In this document: one piece after another, positions 1-12,372 of the stretch
How the letters are laid out: each line of letters starts with the position of its first letter
How positions within the stretch are numbered: the first letter of the stretch is position 1
Assembly (NCBI GenBank): GCA_022376465.1
Contig: JACDTU010000001.1
Location: forward strand, 2,852,001-2,916,000
DNA: 64,000 nucleotides
Direction: 5' to 3'
DNA from: Cubamyces lactineus
Lineage: Eukaryota; Basidiomycota; Agaricomycetes; Polyporales; Polyporaceae
Made by a program: the position numbers and the translations under genes
Notes under the pieces: generated by a model
Databases searched by the model: none
Told to the model about the DNA's origin: nothing
The model's input: only the letters and a program-made list of their open reading frames with translations

Positions 1-957
1 TGTCATGTAGCATCCGAGTCGCTAGCCCTAACTTGCATCGCCGCAGCTCGTCCATCAGTGCGATGCGGCACGTTCCTTCGTGAGTACCAGTGTATACGTA
101 TACGCTCCAACTTCTAGACGCTGTGGAGGCTGATTGCATGATTCTTTACACGCAGATATTGCAATGTAGGTTCAATATCCGAAGTCGACGGTGCGGACGA
201 CCGTGAGCCATCACGGCCCCTAATCACAGCCTACCACGGCACCGTGCCACAATCAGCACTGCAGCTGGAAGGTTCAGATACCGCATTACGCGTACAATGG
301 CCACTTGCGGTACCCGCACTACAGTCTTAGTGCGCTATCTTATTCACTGATAGCAACTCATGACGCGCGCAGCGACCTTCTGTGTCATGTCGGTCAGAGT
401 AGCAGCGTCTTTCTGGCGGCTGGTCTCCCAGGCTGCCAATTCACCGCACAGCCGAAGTACCTAGGACATTCACGAATAGGAGTCCGTCACTCGCTAGATT
501 GTGAGTTTCCTGATTTCCCCCACCGGGCCCACTATCATACGCTGACAATAGGACCCCCTCTGGATCGTACAGCGCATTACGGACCACCTTTTCCTCTTTC
601 TGACACTATCGGAGCAGCCGTTGGCTGATACTCTACATGAGACGTATCCACAGGGTCAATACGGAGGCGAGTGACGCGATGTACACATGTTCACTTCAGC
701 TGTGTACTGACTGCGTGGGCACCCCCGCAGCAGGGGGCGCTCGTTTAGCTTTGTCAGGTTAAGCCCTTTGCGGAAGAAGCGCGCTGCTATAAAGGCAGAA
801 CGTTCGAGGCGATGCGCGCCCGATATGACTCGCGTACCAGCGAGCGTGCAATCTGCCTTTCCCCGCCCATCCTTGTCCTTTCCCGCAGTGTCGGCCTCAA
901 GCAAGTTCTAGCCTGCGCTTCTTCAAGTTCTGCGACCAATACTAGCAAATCAACATC
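1..957. other. no gene recognised
   Basis: Only short open frames with random-looking composition are present on either strand, and none shows a protein family pattern or a consistent splice chain. The last few hundred bases probably hold the promoter and leader of the gene that starts at 958. No tRNA-like cloverleaf or terminal repeat was seen. Confidence 0.5.
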
Positions 958-2326
958 ATGCAGGTTTCCTGCGACGACACCAATGATCAGAACACCCCGC
1001 CCTCTTTCTCTATACAGGGGGGCGCTCCGGCTCCGCAGATCGTTCCTGCCGTCGCTGGCGGCAATGACGGTGTACAGCCCACTGTGTGTGCAATAGGCTC
1101 CAACCTTGGCCGCACCCCAAACAATCAACCTGATAACAATCCTGAGCAGACCAACGAAGTGCGGATCAACTATGATGCTGGGTCTAGTGCTGCCCGGGGC
1201 GCAGTACTCCTGTGAGCGTCGTGGACCGGGCCTTTGTCTCAACTAACATAGTTATGGACGTCGGCCCTCCCTAGCTGTCCGATCATTTTGCCTCCAGGAG
1301 CTGGACCTTTCAGCATCACTTTCAACGCAGTGAACGCTGCCGCGGACCCGCTGCCTCAGACGTCTCGCATCCAATGTGCTTCGACGAATGTCGGCAACAA
1401 CATGGGGGAACGTGGACAGACGACTACCACCCCAGTCCCACCTGCAATACTACCCCGAGCTGCGCGACGTGATTCTCGTGCAAGCAGTGTTGTGAGCTAC
1501 GCAACAGCACGCAATGAGTCGGCAGTCCTCAATTGGCAGCAGCCAACGAACACAAATCCGCCCGCCAATACCCAGCCACCGCAATCAAGCCAGGGAGGTG
1601 GCAGTTCAGATTCTCCCCCGGCGCCGCAGGAGGAGCGTGTCGTCAGGACGTAAGTACACACTGTACACTTTTTGTACCACTTACTCAATGCCCGGCACCC
1701 TCTCACCATGCACATCCTCGCGCCATCATCTTCTTTTCCCATCCCCCTTACTCCAAATTCCTGGACACCTACCGTTGGACGACAGTAAGACGTACTGGTG
1801 TGCAGAAGCCTACAGGGCCAAGGTCCGCAGTATACCCGGGGAGCGGACGGAGTGGTACGAGTCGCGCAGTACGGTGCGACGCGACGCGCCCCCCGCGCCC
1901 ATCCGCCGCATCGTGCGGGAGCGCAGGGCCCGCGCCGGGTGTCTGCATGTCCACAAGTATGACAACGGGCGCCAGGCTTGGATGCTCGACCGAGCCTCCC
2001 CTCCTCGGCGTGCGTCTGGATCTGGGGCTCAGGCTCGTGATCCTCCGCGTCCTGGTGCTACCACCAGTGCCAACGCCGGCGCTGACGAGCACGCGTCCCA
2101 ACGAGCCAGTCATGGCGAGGGCGTGGTGAAGAAAGAACGCGCGCGGAAGGCAGGGGAGAACCTCGTATGGGTGCCTGTCGATACGTGGACGCCCCACCCG
2201 CGCCTGAAGGACGTCGTGCTGCATTTCTTGCCCAACGGCGAGCCACGATGGGCCAGGGAGTCGTCGGTGATGCAGTACAAGAAGGATTGGCGGGAGCATG
2301 AGCACGCAACAACAGATCCAGAGTGA
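958..2326 (+). CDS. hypothetical protein, 376 aa, 3 exons
   Basis: I do not recognise the family. A phase-consistent three-exon model can be read: 958-1211, 1314-1649 and 1786-2326. The introns start GTGAGC and GTAAGT and end in TTTCAG and ACAG, and a CTAAC-type branch site lies in intron 1. The N-terminal half is low-complexity, rich in Asn, Pro, Gly, Thr and Gln, and looks disordered. The C-terminal half is Arg/Pro-rich and ends in a more ordered block with the motifs WVPVDTWTPHPRLKD and VVLHFLPNGEPRW, followed by an acidic tail. The start at 958 is the first ATG of the chain and has no upstream ATG in frame. There is no signal peptide and no membrane segment. Exon 1 is the least certain part; the coding nature of the last exon is the best supported. 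Confidence 0.55.
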
Positions 2327-3680
2327 ATGTTGGAACGTGAAGCATTGTATACCCATCCCAGTTAATCACCCTACTACTTCCTCAAAACTCTTTGGTCCGT
2401 CGGTTTCTCATCTCTGATGCCTTACTTCGATTCCTTGGATTCTTCAGATTCTTCTGCTCCCTCTTCCCCTCCTCTTACTCTCAATTCTCTCAGTTCCTTC
2501 AGTGCCTGATTTCCCCACACTTTCTGCTCCATTCTCTGCCAACGTACGCAAGTGCGTTGGTTGGCGGATCACAATTCGTCCTATACTAACCGCGTCGTCG
2601 ACGTCACCGCGAAGCTCCGGGCCTCAAAGAACTTCAGGTGGAATCCAATCTAAACAACCTCGCCAGTCACGATCGGCTCTTCCGCAATACTATACAGGAT
2701 GTTTATACAGGCGTAGGCAGATAGCTGCATATGGGTGTTGAATATGGGTGTACCACGGTACGGTACCTATGACATAGTAGTCACAAACATCTCCAGGCTC
2801 AGACTGTCTCGTATACGTATTCGTTATACCTTGGTCTATCACATCATCTAGTACTTGCAATTATTGCCTTCAGTTGTCCTCTCGTTCACAGCAGCAAAGC
2901 CTCCGCTGGCTTCTTCTCGAGTATAATGGCTGCGCGAATTGAAAGAAACTTACTCACGGTAAGTTGGGGTGATACGGCAGGCGCTCTTGGACGTCGACGC
3001 AATCAGCACGGGATACACTTCTGCACCCCCCAAACGCCGTGTCGCGTCTCGCTTGACCACAACCACGACGACTTGCTCCGTTTCTGCTGCCCGCCTGCTC
3101 ACCCTGGCCAGTCTTGTGACTCTCGCAGCGTACAGCATGACGGCGTCGGCGGTCGACTGTCCATGAGGAAAAGAGCACAGAATGCCAAGTCGGTCCGTTG
3201 CTCCGCATACATTCGGTCGGCTGTCGATTATGGTTCAGACGACGTAAGTATGTATCAACAATGAAGTGAAGGGGAAAGCTGGAATGCGGAAAACGCAAGT
3301 GTGGCGAATATTGAGCAAAGGTAAGCGTTGAGTAAGGAGAAGCAGCGACGATCTCCCTTGAGCCGGCGCCGGCGCAACACGGCCAAGACAAGGTCCCAAT
3401 GCCGGATAAACGATTGTCGGCGTCGAGAAACACGACGGCGAGCAACTGGAACTTTGAAGAAAATGCATGGAGGGCCGGCCGTGCGGGGAAACGCTTCTCC
3501 ATCTTCTGATCAACGTTTCTCCCGGGCCCATCTGGGGTCCCCATATTTATTATTCCTCTCCACCGTCTCTCAATCGTCTTTGCTACTCGACGCCGACCTC
3601 TCCTGCTTGACTTTCGAGCCTCTACCGCGGTCGCACCCTCCCGTCGCCCCCGCACGAGTGAGAAAGAGCAGCAGTCGCCC
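2327..3680. other. gap between genes, pyrimidine-rich stretch
   Basis: About 1.35 kb without a supportable gene. A strongly C/T-rich segment near 2430-2560 on the plus strand resembles the CT-rich leaders of fungal promoters, but no open frame follows it convincingly. The distal part, especially after 3500, probably carries the promoter and 5' leader of the transporter at 3681. Confidence 0.4.
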
Positions 3681-6149
3681 ATGGATAACGCATCCAACGG
3701 TTCGGAGAAGGCAAAGGATGCCCAGCTGTGAGTACGCGCCCGAGAGAAAGTGTCGAGCAGACGGCGCGTAGGAATGTGATACGGTGCTTACGCGGGCCTC
3801 GTCTACAGCTACGAAGACGTCGATGGCATCGCCGCGGCGGTCGCTTCCGGTGAGATCTCCGAAGCTCTCGTAGTGGCGGAAGGCGAGGAACGGACGACAT
3901 GGTTTGTGTGGCTGCTTGTCGCTTGTGCAAGTATCTCCGGTCTGCTGTTTGGTGAGTGTACTTCTCCGCGCGAGGGGGATTGTTCGATCCATGCAAGTAC
4001 TAGCAAGAGAGGTGGTCAGGCAAAGGAGGAATTACCTCTTCTGCCACACAAAATCACACAAATAATAGGGCCGAACGAGTTACTCTTATCCCTGCTGGAG
4101 CGATCCCCGTAGTGCAAGATATGTTCGAAGTACTGAATGTCCTTCCTCTTGTCACGTAGGGTACGATACCGGTGTGATATCGGGAGCATTGGTGACTATT
4201 GGCGGGGATTTGGGTCCTGCGGAGCTTTCGTCCGGGCAGAAGGTTCGTCCGCAATCACTATTGAGCGTATAATTCCTACTCGTCCTCACATAACAGCATC
4301 TAGGAACTTATCACGTCTGCGACAACTCTCGGTGCTCTTCTTGGAGCCCTTGTCGCAGGAATGTTAAGTGACTTCCTCGGACGGAGACCTGTGCTCGGCA
4401 TTGCGGACATCATCTTCATTGGAGGTGCTATCGGTCAAGCCGTTTGCCATACCGTTTGGTCTATGGTATGGTTTCCGAGCGGTATGATGCATAGCTTAAA
4501 CTTACTGACGTGCTGCGTTGCGGGATCCAGATTGGCTGCCGCTTCCTCATTGGTATCGGTGTCGGTGTTGCTGCATGCGTCGCCCCGCTGTACATCCAAG
4601 AACTCTCTCCGACGCGTCTCCGTGGCCGTATGGTCGTAGTGAACGTCGTCATGATCACCGGCGGCCAAGTTGTCGCGTATGGTATCGATGCTGCGTTCGA
4701 AAACACGCACGGCGGATGGCGATGGATGGTCGGTCTCGGTGCAGTCCCGGCCGCTCTGCAGGCGTTGTTCCTATTCTTCTTGCCCGAGTCTCGTAAGTGC
4801 CATGGCTTGAGTTCTAGTAAAACAGAAGTGACTGACGGAGGAGCACAGCGCGTATTATGATTCGCAGGAATCAATACGACGCCGCTCATGCGACAATGAC
4901 CAAAATCTACTCACACGCAACGCCTGAGCAAGTTGATCTCAAGGTAAGTCTGCGCCATAAATGTTTGTAGGCTAGTGGACGCGCTAACCTGGCGTTGCAG
5001 GTGCGCTCACTCGCGGCAGCAGTGAAGCAAAGCGTCGAGATCACGAATTCCACGACGTTCTTCCAACGTCTGCGCCTCATCCTCACCGACCCAATCAACC
5101 GCAGGGCCCTCAGTACGTATCTATGCCGCGCCACTCATTTCCCTGAACTCAAGTGGCATGACCTTCTACAGTCGTTGGATGTGGCATGCAAGCCTTCCAA
5201 CAGCTCTGTGGCTTCAACACTGTGAGTACTATTCAGAACTGGTGTAGTCTTTGTTCCTGATATGTGTGGCCCTCTAGCTCATGTACTACAGTGGTAAGCA
5301 TGCATAGCCCCCCCTGAGCTGAACCGTTCGCGAACAAGCAATTGACCGCATCAACACAATAGCGACGCTATTCAAGGAGATCGGCTTCGACCAACCGACC
5401 GCAGTGGGGCTCATCGTCTCGGGCACAAACTTCATCTTCACGCTCATCGCGCTCAAGTACATCGACATCATCGGCCGGCGCAAGATCATGATCTGGTCCG
5501 CGCCGGGCATGATCGTCGGCCTTGTCCTTGCTAGCGTCGCTTTCCACTGTGTGTACATTTTCATCCCTCTTACGCTGCTATGGTTAACTGACTGGACCAC
5601 CGCAAAGTTTTGACTCGCAAGACAGGTGGCGATCTCATCGATGGGACACAGTACTCGACGACATGGTCTGCGATCGTCCTCCTCGCGATGATCTTCTACG
5701 TCGCATCCTATGCAACTGGCCTTGGGAATGTACCTTGGCAGCAGGGCGAGCTCTTTGGCCTCGAAGGTGAGCACACCGCTGTCTCTTGCCGCCGCTTCAT
5801 CATTCTGACGATGCCCCTCCCACTAGTGCGCGGTATCGGCACATCGCTCGCGACCACGACGAACTGGGCGGGCAATCTGCTCATCGGTGCGACGTACCTC
5901 TCGCTCATGGACCGCATCACGCCCGCGGGCGCGTTCGGCTTCTACGCCGGGCTCTGCCTCCTCGGTTGGCTCTTCTGCCTGTTCTGCTTCCCCGAGACCG
6001 CCGGGCTCTCGCTCGAAGAGGTCCGCCTCATCTTCCGCCACGGCTTCGGCATCCGCGAGAGCGAGCGACTTCGGAAGGAGAAGCGTGCGCTGCGCGTCGC
6101 GGAGAAGCAGTCGCGGGCCAAGGGCGCTGAGGCGTCGGAGAAGGCCTAA
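3681..6149 (+). CDS. ITR1: MFS sugar/myo-inositol transporter (Itr-type), 545 aa
   Basis: A proton-coupled sugar transporter of the major facilitator superfamily, expected in the plasma membrane and most like fungal myo-inositol transporters. Twelve exons keep phase throughout and give 545 residues, a normal length. Visible signatures are the TM1 motif GLLFGYDTGVISGAL, DFLGRRP in the loop after TM2, PLYIQELSPTRLRGR, the PESPR motif before the central loop, QQLCGFNTLMYYS in TM7, IDIIGRR, and the final PETAGLSLEEV. The start at 3681 follows a CT-rich leader; exon 1 is only 47 nt and encodes a short polar N-terminus. A cytosolic Lys/Arg/Ala-rich tail ends the protein. The inositol assignment rests on the TM1-TM2 sequence (GQKELITSATTLGALLGAL); a related hexose or polyol substrate cannot be excluded. 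Confidence 0.9.
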
Positions 6150-6630
6150 TCCCCCACCCGCGTCACACCGACAGCGTCGTCGTTGCGCATCGCGAACTCC
6201 ATCCATGCATACCAACCCCGCCGAAGCGGGCGACGACCTTACCAGCTTGTTAATGCTTTGATACGATTGGAACGACTGTATTCTTGTATACGAGCGTAAT
6301 GGATATACACTAATGTACGGACGGCAACGAAGTGGGTGGCGATTCAGGAGCAGGCGCAGGCGCAGGAGCATCCGCGCCGACTTGCAGTATCTGCTTCGAA
6401 CCGAATCGGAAAGGGCTTTAGTGGACTCCGTGGAATAGCATGATGACAAATATGCGTATGTGTATGAATGTGTGGTCCGATCTCCAAGCCGGGTCACGGA
6501 AAACACTAGCGATGCGATACAAACTAGAGCGGCATATGTATGTATATGGGGTACAATTGGTGGCACAGATGACATAGAAATACACAGACCTGAGAAACCC
6601 CACTTGCGACTTACAATGTGACACAGGATG
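6150..6630. other. convergent 3' gap
   Basis: The gap between the ends of the transporter (plus) and the AMSH-like gene (minus). It should hold both 3' UTRs and polyadenylation signals. I see no gene in it. Confidence 0.5.
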
Positions 6631-9600
6631 CTACCGGAGATCGACGATCTCCAAGGGTATATCCTTCATCTGTACATGGCAGTTGTCGCAATCCTACGCA
6701 TACCGTCAGATGCCACTCGAGTCGAAAAAGGTGAAAAACGGGGGACGTACGGTATATATGGGTACATCGGGGTGTGGGTGGAACGCCTCCTTGGCGTTGC
6801 ACTCCAGGATGGTCTGCAAGCCCCCAGGATCGGTGAGGCGGAATATGCCAAACCTTGATGTGATCACGGTGAGAAAATAAGGCGGACTAAGGGCGGAGAC
6901 AGTATACGTACTGTGGCGTAGATGAGGGAGCGCAGACGACTGCAAAGGATTCGGGAAGCATGCGTTGGAAACCAGAATGGGTATGAAGATCCACTGAGGA
7001 CATGAAACCTGCAGATCACCGTCAGGACGCCGCGCGCAAGGCTAATGGCCGGCGATCATTGGACTCACAAGATTGTGTAGGATGCGTATGAATCTACGAA
7101 TTGCCAACGGTCAGCGTGCCCTATACCCAAGAACCAGAACCGCAAAGAAAAGGTTTGTGCGACGCACCCAGCCAAGCGTGATGAGGTGCCGCTCCTCTGT
7201 GAACTGCATGACGAGCTCTTCCTCGTCCATCATGCATGTGTCGCTCGTCGAGTGCTGCTTCGGGATGAGCAGCGTCGTCACCACGTACTTCGAGCCCTTG
7301 TCCTTGCCTAGCAGCAGTCCGCACGTCTCGCGATTCTGCAGCGTGTTGACGCGCGCGATCGACAGGAAGCGCGGTAAACACTCGCGCGGAAGCTTGATCG
7401 TCCGCAGCTCCCGCACCTGCGCATCTCGGGGGTTTCCTGGCACGATCCGCGCGGAGGCGGAGGAGGTAGACGCCGTAACGCGATGCGTCGCAACCTCCTT
7501 CGTCGGAGACGGGTACGGTAGGGCGCGCGCACCGTTGGGGGATGGACCTCGTCCGTGAGGATAGGACGGAGTGTGCTGATGGCCGTACGTAGTCGGAGTG
7601 CGGTAGCCGTCCAATTGTGAAGGATGAGGTGGGATGACAGCTGCCACGGATGATGGAGGAGTCGGATAGGGGACGCCATTCGTCGAGTTGGATTTGGACT
7701 GGAAGAGGAGGGAGCCATCGGGTTTCGGGGGCTCGGATATATGCGTCTTCGCGAACATGGATTGTAGCGATGGAGCGTAGCCTTGCTTCAACTGATGCTG
7801 CGACATGAGGGATGGGTATTTGATGCTGCCCAGTGCCGGCGGTGGCGGAGAGGTCGTCGTAAGAATTGGCTGCGGGGTGGACCTGCAACAGTTACGATGA
7901 GTAATCTGTAAATAAGACCGCAACGTTGAATGGCGTACCCGGGAACTAATTGTCTACCCTTGGGGGTCTGATCGTTCCTATACGACCTTGAAGAGTCTCT
8001 GCGCTCCACGCCCTCAGCGTCAGTGGAAGAGTCATCGTCGTACTTGTTCGGACTCTCTAGAGGCATGACTGGTACTGTACTGCCAGTGCCGTACGGATCG
8101 TTGAATGTGGGCTTTTGGGAGGGAGGCGGTGGCCGGGATGGCTGGGGCGCGTACACTTGTTGTGTGGCGTTCCAACCTCCATTCGTATCTGGCGGTCGAT
8201 ATGATGGTCCCGAAGGCGATGGTGTATGCCTTGCAATATCTCGACGGGTAGCCTTCGCCGCTGCCTCCGCCTCCTGCTGTCTGCGTGCGATGCCCTCCTG
8301 CTCTTGTCGTCTTCGCTCGTCAGCTGCAGCCCGCCGTCGTGCTCGATCGTCTTCTCGTCTTGCTTCCTCAGGTTGTATGCGCCGTTGGTCCTCGCTTCGC
8401 CTCTGTCTTTCAGCCCCACGGTCCGGGTCTGGAAGTATCCTGGCTTCCGTTGCGCGTCTCGCCACCATCTCTTCCCTCCTATCTTCTTCAGCCCGCCAGG
8501 CCTCCACTGCACGCGCCTGTCGCTCCCGTTCTTCCGCTTGACGTCGGACATACTCTTCCTGCTTCCAGATCTCCTCTCTGCGAGCCGCCTGGAGGGCTTC
8601 ACGCGCACGCTCCTCGTTCTGCTCCTCCCGTCGCCGTCGTGCGACCTCTTCACGACTGAGTCCTGGGTCTGTGGAGGAGGCACGACTCGACCCGGGAGTC
8701 ACGCGCTGGCTTGCTTGCCACTGTTCGAACCGATCTACCAGGATGGGTTTGAGCTGGCTCAGGTTGTCCAGGATGTCTTGACCGTTCTAAGGGGATAGTT
8801 AGCGTCGTGTGAATTTCGTACGCCGGAACTTTACTAGCTCAATCCTTCAAGGTAGACACAAGATCTCCCATTCTGGTGCGTAAGTGGATTTAACCGAGAG
8901 TTTACATGGGCGGCGAGGGGATAGCTGCCATTTGTGATTGAGATATATATCATGGTTTGTTGCACTATGATCAATCAACCTATGTGGGTTCGGATCAAGA
9001 ACCATGGTTCACTCGCAGTCGTTGACCGCGCAGTAACTATGGCCCATGACACTGCCGGCCTTGTATACAGCCTTATGGAATGTCATACGCATGTACCACT
9101 TGGGCTCATCCCGTACGGGGGTCATTGTGGGCTCACAATGCGTTGGTAGCGAAGCCTTCGCTCCATGCACACGAGTACTGGATACAGCCGCCACATCACA
9201 GAATGTGCCCGGTAGTATCACAGAGCCCGTGAGTAGAGCGCAGTTTAAGCCGACGTTCGTGGTCACCTTGACAGGCGTTTGTACGAGGACGTACCGACCA
9301 TCTGGTGCAAAGAGTATCCGCCATATAGAAGGACAAGAGGCTCACCATCCCAAGATTACTTCGCTGATCGGCATTCAGAAGTGTATCGTACTCCCTGTGG
9401 GTAGGGAGTTTCTCGAGGACGATGGTCGCGGCCTTGGCATACTCTACAAATGCCCCTTCATAGTCGTTATCCTTCACGAGCTGGTCTCCTAGACGCCTAG
9501 CCTTCTCAGCAGTGCGTAACCAGTGCTTGAGGCCAATGTTCGGATCCCAGAGGTTCTGTTGCGCTTGGGCCGCCAATTCGGCTATTGTGGCTGGTCTGTG

Positions 9601-9678
9601 GTAGTGATTACGAGAGGATCTAGAGCTGCTGGGGCCAGCACCAGCAGAGGTATGATGAGGGTATATCGGAGAGCTCAT
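6631..9678 (-). CDS. sst2: AMSH-like JAMM deubiquitinase (sst2), 727 aa
   Basis: A zinc metallo-isopeptidase of the AMSH/STAMBP family, expected to trim K63-linked ubiquitin chains at endosomes with the ESCRT machinery. Seven exons join in phase: 9346-9678, 7939-8786, 7168-7882, 7069-7093, 6912-7008, 6751-6853 and 6631-6693. Residues 1-140 form the USP8-dimerisation/MIT-like helical region ([32 protein letters not shown]). A long Arg/Glu coiled coil (about 165-270) and a Pro/Ser linker follow. The C-terminal MPN+ domain has the JAMM signature: the Glu in [10 protein letters not shown], then [19 protein letters not shown], which supplies the two His, Ser and Asp. The family-specific C-terminus CHVQMKD...EIVDLR is complete, so catalysis is likely intact. 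A 25-nt micro-exon carries the HTHP motif. Intron 1 is unusually long (559 bp). Confidence 0.93.
8787..9345 (-). other. unusually long first intron of the AMSH-like gene
   Basis: The intron is bounded by GTGAGC after Gly-Met and by CCTTAG before Asn-Gly-Gln-Asp. It is phase 0 on both sides, and the two exons together rebuild the dimerisation domain without a gap. At 559 bp it is about ten times longer than most introns in this window. No coding segment, hairpin or known element was recognised inside it. Confidence 0.7.
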
Positions 9679-10058
9679 GGTGGTTAAGGAGAAAGTCGGA
9701 CGTGAGGTCGCTGGGCGTACCGCCGCAGTACTACAGGTCTGCGACTGAGCTCAGCCGGCGCTTCAGGCGCAGGTGGATCCCAATCCGGATGTCCGATTAT
9801 GTAACTGGACATAGACGCCGGTATGAGCGCCGGAGAGTGGCTGATACGGTTAGCGCACGTCTGTAGTCTGGACTGGACAGCGCTGCAGTGCTATATTTCC
9901 TCCTTGTTCCTGGTAGTGTCTGTCTCCCAGGCTTGTCTCCGCCTTTACTCCCAACCAGTCCACTCGTTTACTACGCAACGCTTGCTATCGACCAGGTGTC
10001 GAGGTTGAACGCCTACCTACTCGTCACGACGCAAGACGGTGCACGAGAACACACCGAC
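9679..10058. promoter_or_regulatory. divergent promoter region (AMSH-like / GT90)
   Basis: A 380-bp spacer between two outward-facing start codons, so it must contain both promoters unless one leader is longer. I could not assign specific elements. An in-frame ATG at 9888 would lengthen the GT90 protein by 57 residues. The ATG at 10059 was preferred because it places a short cytosolic tail directly before the membrane anchor. Confidence 0.45.
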
Positions 10059-12372
10059 ATGTACGAGGGCCTCTCAAACCAGAAGAAGGGCCTTCTCTTC
10101 CTGACCGCCGTCATTATCGTCTTCATGCAAGGGGGACTATGGGCGGCGCGTCGACAAGAAACCGACAACTTCCCAGACAACTCCTTGGTCGTGTCCTCGA
10201 CGCGTTACCTCCCATTCAGTCGAGGGACCGCTAGGCCAACAATCAAGGAGCACCCGATACCCAAACTCATGTCGGAGGCCGAGAACAAGTTCCGCGAACT
10301 TCTCTCACGACAGAGCCAGACCTTGGAAGACGCGGTGAAGGAGTATGAGCGGCGGTATCGTAGGAAGCCCCCTCGTGGGTTCGACCGGTGGTGGAAGTTC
10401 GCGCGGGATAACGGCGTGCTCATGATCGACGAGTATAACAACATTGAAGAGGACCTCGCGCCCTTCTGGGATCTCTCCGGTGAGCAATTGCGATGGCGCG
10501 CTGGCCTGGTAAGTCTATGTATATCAGCGTATATGACTATTAGTACTGACATCAAGTAGGCGGGGCACTTGCCCTTCGTCGACGTGGTGCGCGTCCGCTC
10601 CGGTAATGCCACCGCAGTGAACCTCCTGGACGGGTTTGAGAGCGAAGACGTGAGCGCACGAGCGAAGGGCTTCTTATCTATGCTAGAAAAGTTCCAAGAT
10701 CAGGTACGGAACTCTCGTGCATTCTTTACGAAACGTTATTGAATAACATTGTCTCAGCTGCCTGACTTGGAGTTCCCCGTGAACGGCATGGCAGAGGGGC
10801 GCATCCTCGTCCCATGGGAGCGCCGTGTCGGCTCAAACCTGACAATGCAATCTAATGATGGTCAGTTGATATTTCTGCCAACATCGCTCCTCGCGTCGTT
10901 CGGCAATGTTGTATGCACGAAACGCAATGGTCGTATTCATGGGAATGCTGACGCCTCCTCTGTTGGTCAGATGCTGTTCGTAATGAACTAAGCGGTATAC
11001 GCCATCCTGACTGGCACGGTGAAGGGAATGTCTGGGAGGCGTTCCGTCGGACATGTGAACCTGGTACGGCTGCCCGTCGGCTGTTCAGCTCGTTCCGCGC
11101 ATCGTCCACCCACAAAACGAGTCAACTTTCTGCACGAAGCGAAGAGTTCGTCTTCGCCCGCAGTACAGCGGGCAACTACTCCTTCTGCACGAATCCATGG
11201 GCGCACTACAATCAGGGGCACTTCTTCTCGGATTGGCGGACTATCCCGGCTATCTTCCCTATCTTCTCGCCCGCCAAAGCGTCTGGGTACCTCGACATTC
11301 GCATCCCGAGCCACTACTACTACGCGCAGACTCGCCGGTACACTTATGGCTGGGATTCAGTCAACCTGCAGCTCAAGCCGGTCGATGACATGGAGACCCC
11401 TTGGGAGGAGAAGAGCGACAAGATATTTTGGAGAGGTGCTTCTACCGGCGGTGGTAGCTCGCCTCCCGGATTTGCTGCACAGTACCAACGTCATAGGTAG
11501 GTCGTGTCCGCAGCTACAAGGGTCACCTCGTGCTTACTCGCTTCTCTCCTGCTGTAGATTCGTTCGCCTCGCTAGCGACCAGTCTTCGGCTAATCGCACG
11601 GTCGTCTTCGCCGATCCGCCCGGATCCACTAACTACATCTATGCCGACGTCCCGGCTGCAGCACTCAACGATGAGGTCATGGACGTCGCCTTTGTCAAGG
11701 TCGTCGGTGCGGAGAACTTCCCCGGCGGACATGATGCGTTCGTGCAGTTGCACCGTGTCGATGATAGTGGTGTCAATCTAGGCGACCATTGGAAGCACAA
11801 GTACATCGTGGACCTTGATGGAATGGGCTACTCAGGCCGTTTCTTCTCCTTCATGGAGTCAGACAGCGCTGTGATGAAGGCCACTGTCTACCGGGAGTTC
11901 TTCTCGGATTGGATACAGCCTTGGTGCGTATATGCGTGCTTGTCGCCTTGTGACCTCTTCTGACATGTATCAGGTTGCACTATATCCCCCTTTCACAAAC
12001 GTACTCCGAGATATATAACATCCACGCGTTCTTCTCCGGCGCTACGGAGTCCACGCTACGTGCTGCCAATGCCACCGTGTTGTCCATGCCCCCAGAAAAG
12101 CGCAAGACCATTGACGGCGATCGGAGACTGCGACGGATAGCCCGCGCCGGAAAGCAGTGGAAACGCACGATCGGGAGACGGGTAGATATGGAAGGTACGC
12201 GTCCTGTTCTGCCCCACCGCTTGCCCCTCCCCATTCGTGCTGCTTCGCGCCGTTCATTCAATATTGACCGCTGACCGACATGCCTGTTCCTGCAGCGTAT
12301 GTATACAGACTATGTCTGGAGTATGCGCGCCTCTGGTCGGACGACCGGGAGAAGATGAGCTTCTCGCTCTGA
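10059..12372 (+). CDS. GT90 / CAP10-family glycosyltransferase, 628 aa
   Basis: A type II membrane glycosyltransferase of CAZy family GT90 (related to Cryptococcus Cap10/Cap59-associated xylosyltransferases and animal POGLUT), expected in the Golgi and using UDP-sugars. Seven exons are in phase: 10059-10508, 10560-10703, 10758-10860, 10971-11496, 11558-11923, 11974-12194 and 12296-12372. A short cytosolic tail precedes one hydrophobic anchor (GLLFLTAVIIVFMQGGLWAA, about residues 12-31). A stem with YERRYRRKPPRGFDRWWKFA follows, then the CAP10 domain with DKIFWRGASTGG, DHWKHKYIVDLDGMGYSGRF and FSDWIQPWLHYIPL. This order and these motifs are diagnostic for the family. The exact donor, acceptor and linkage are not predictable from sequence; a role in glycan or capsule-like polysaccharide xylosylation is an inference. 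The C-terminus is a normal family ending (LEYARLWSDDR). Confidence 0.92.

Noticed and set aside
2954..3697. 247-codon minus-strand frame upstream of the inositol transporter
   Set aside because: Overlaps exon 1 of the transporter on the other strand, has Arg/Ser-rich random composition and no supporting motif.
9046..9492. 148-codon plus-strand frame in and beside the long AMSH intron
   Set aside because: It runs antisense into exon 1 of the AMSH-like gene and shows no family motif. The intron is explained without it.
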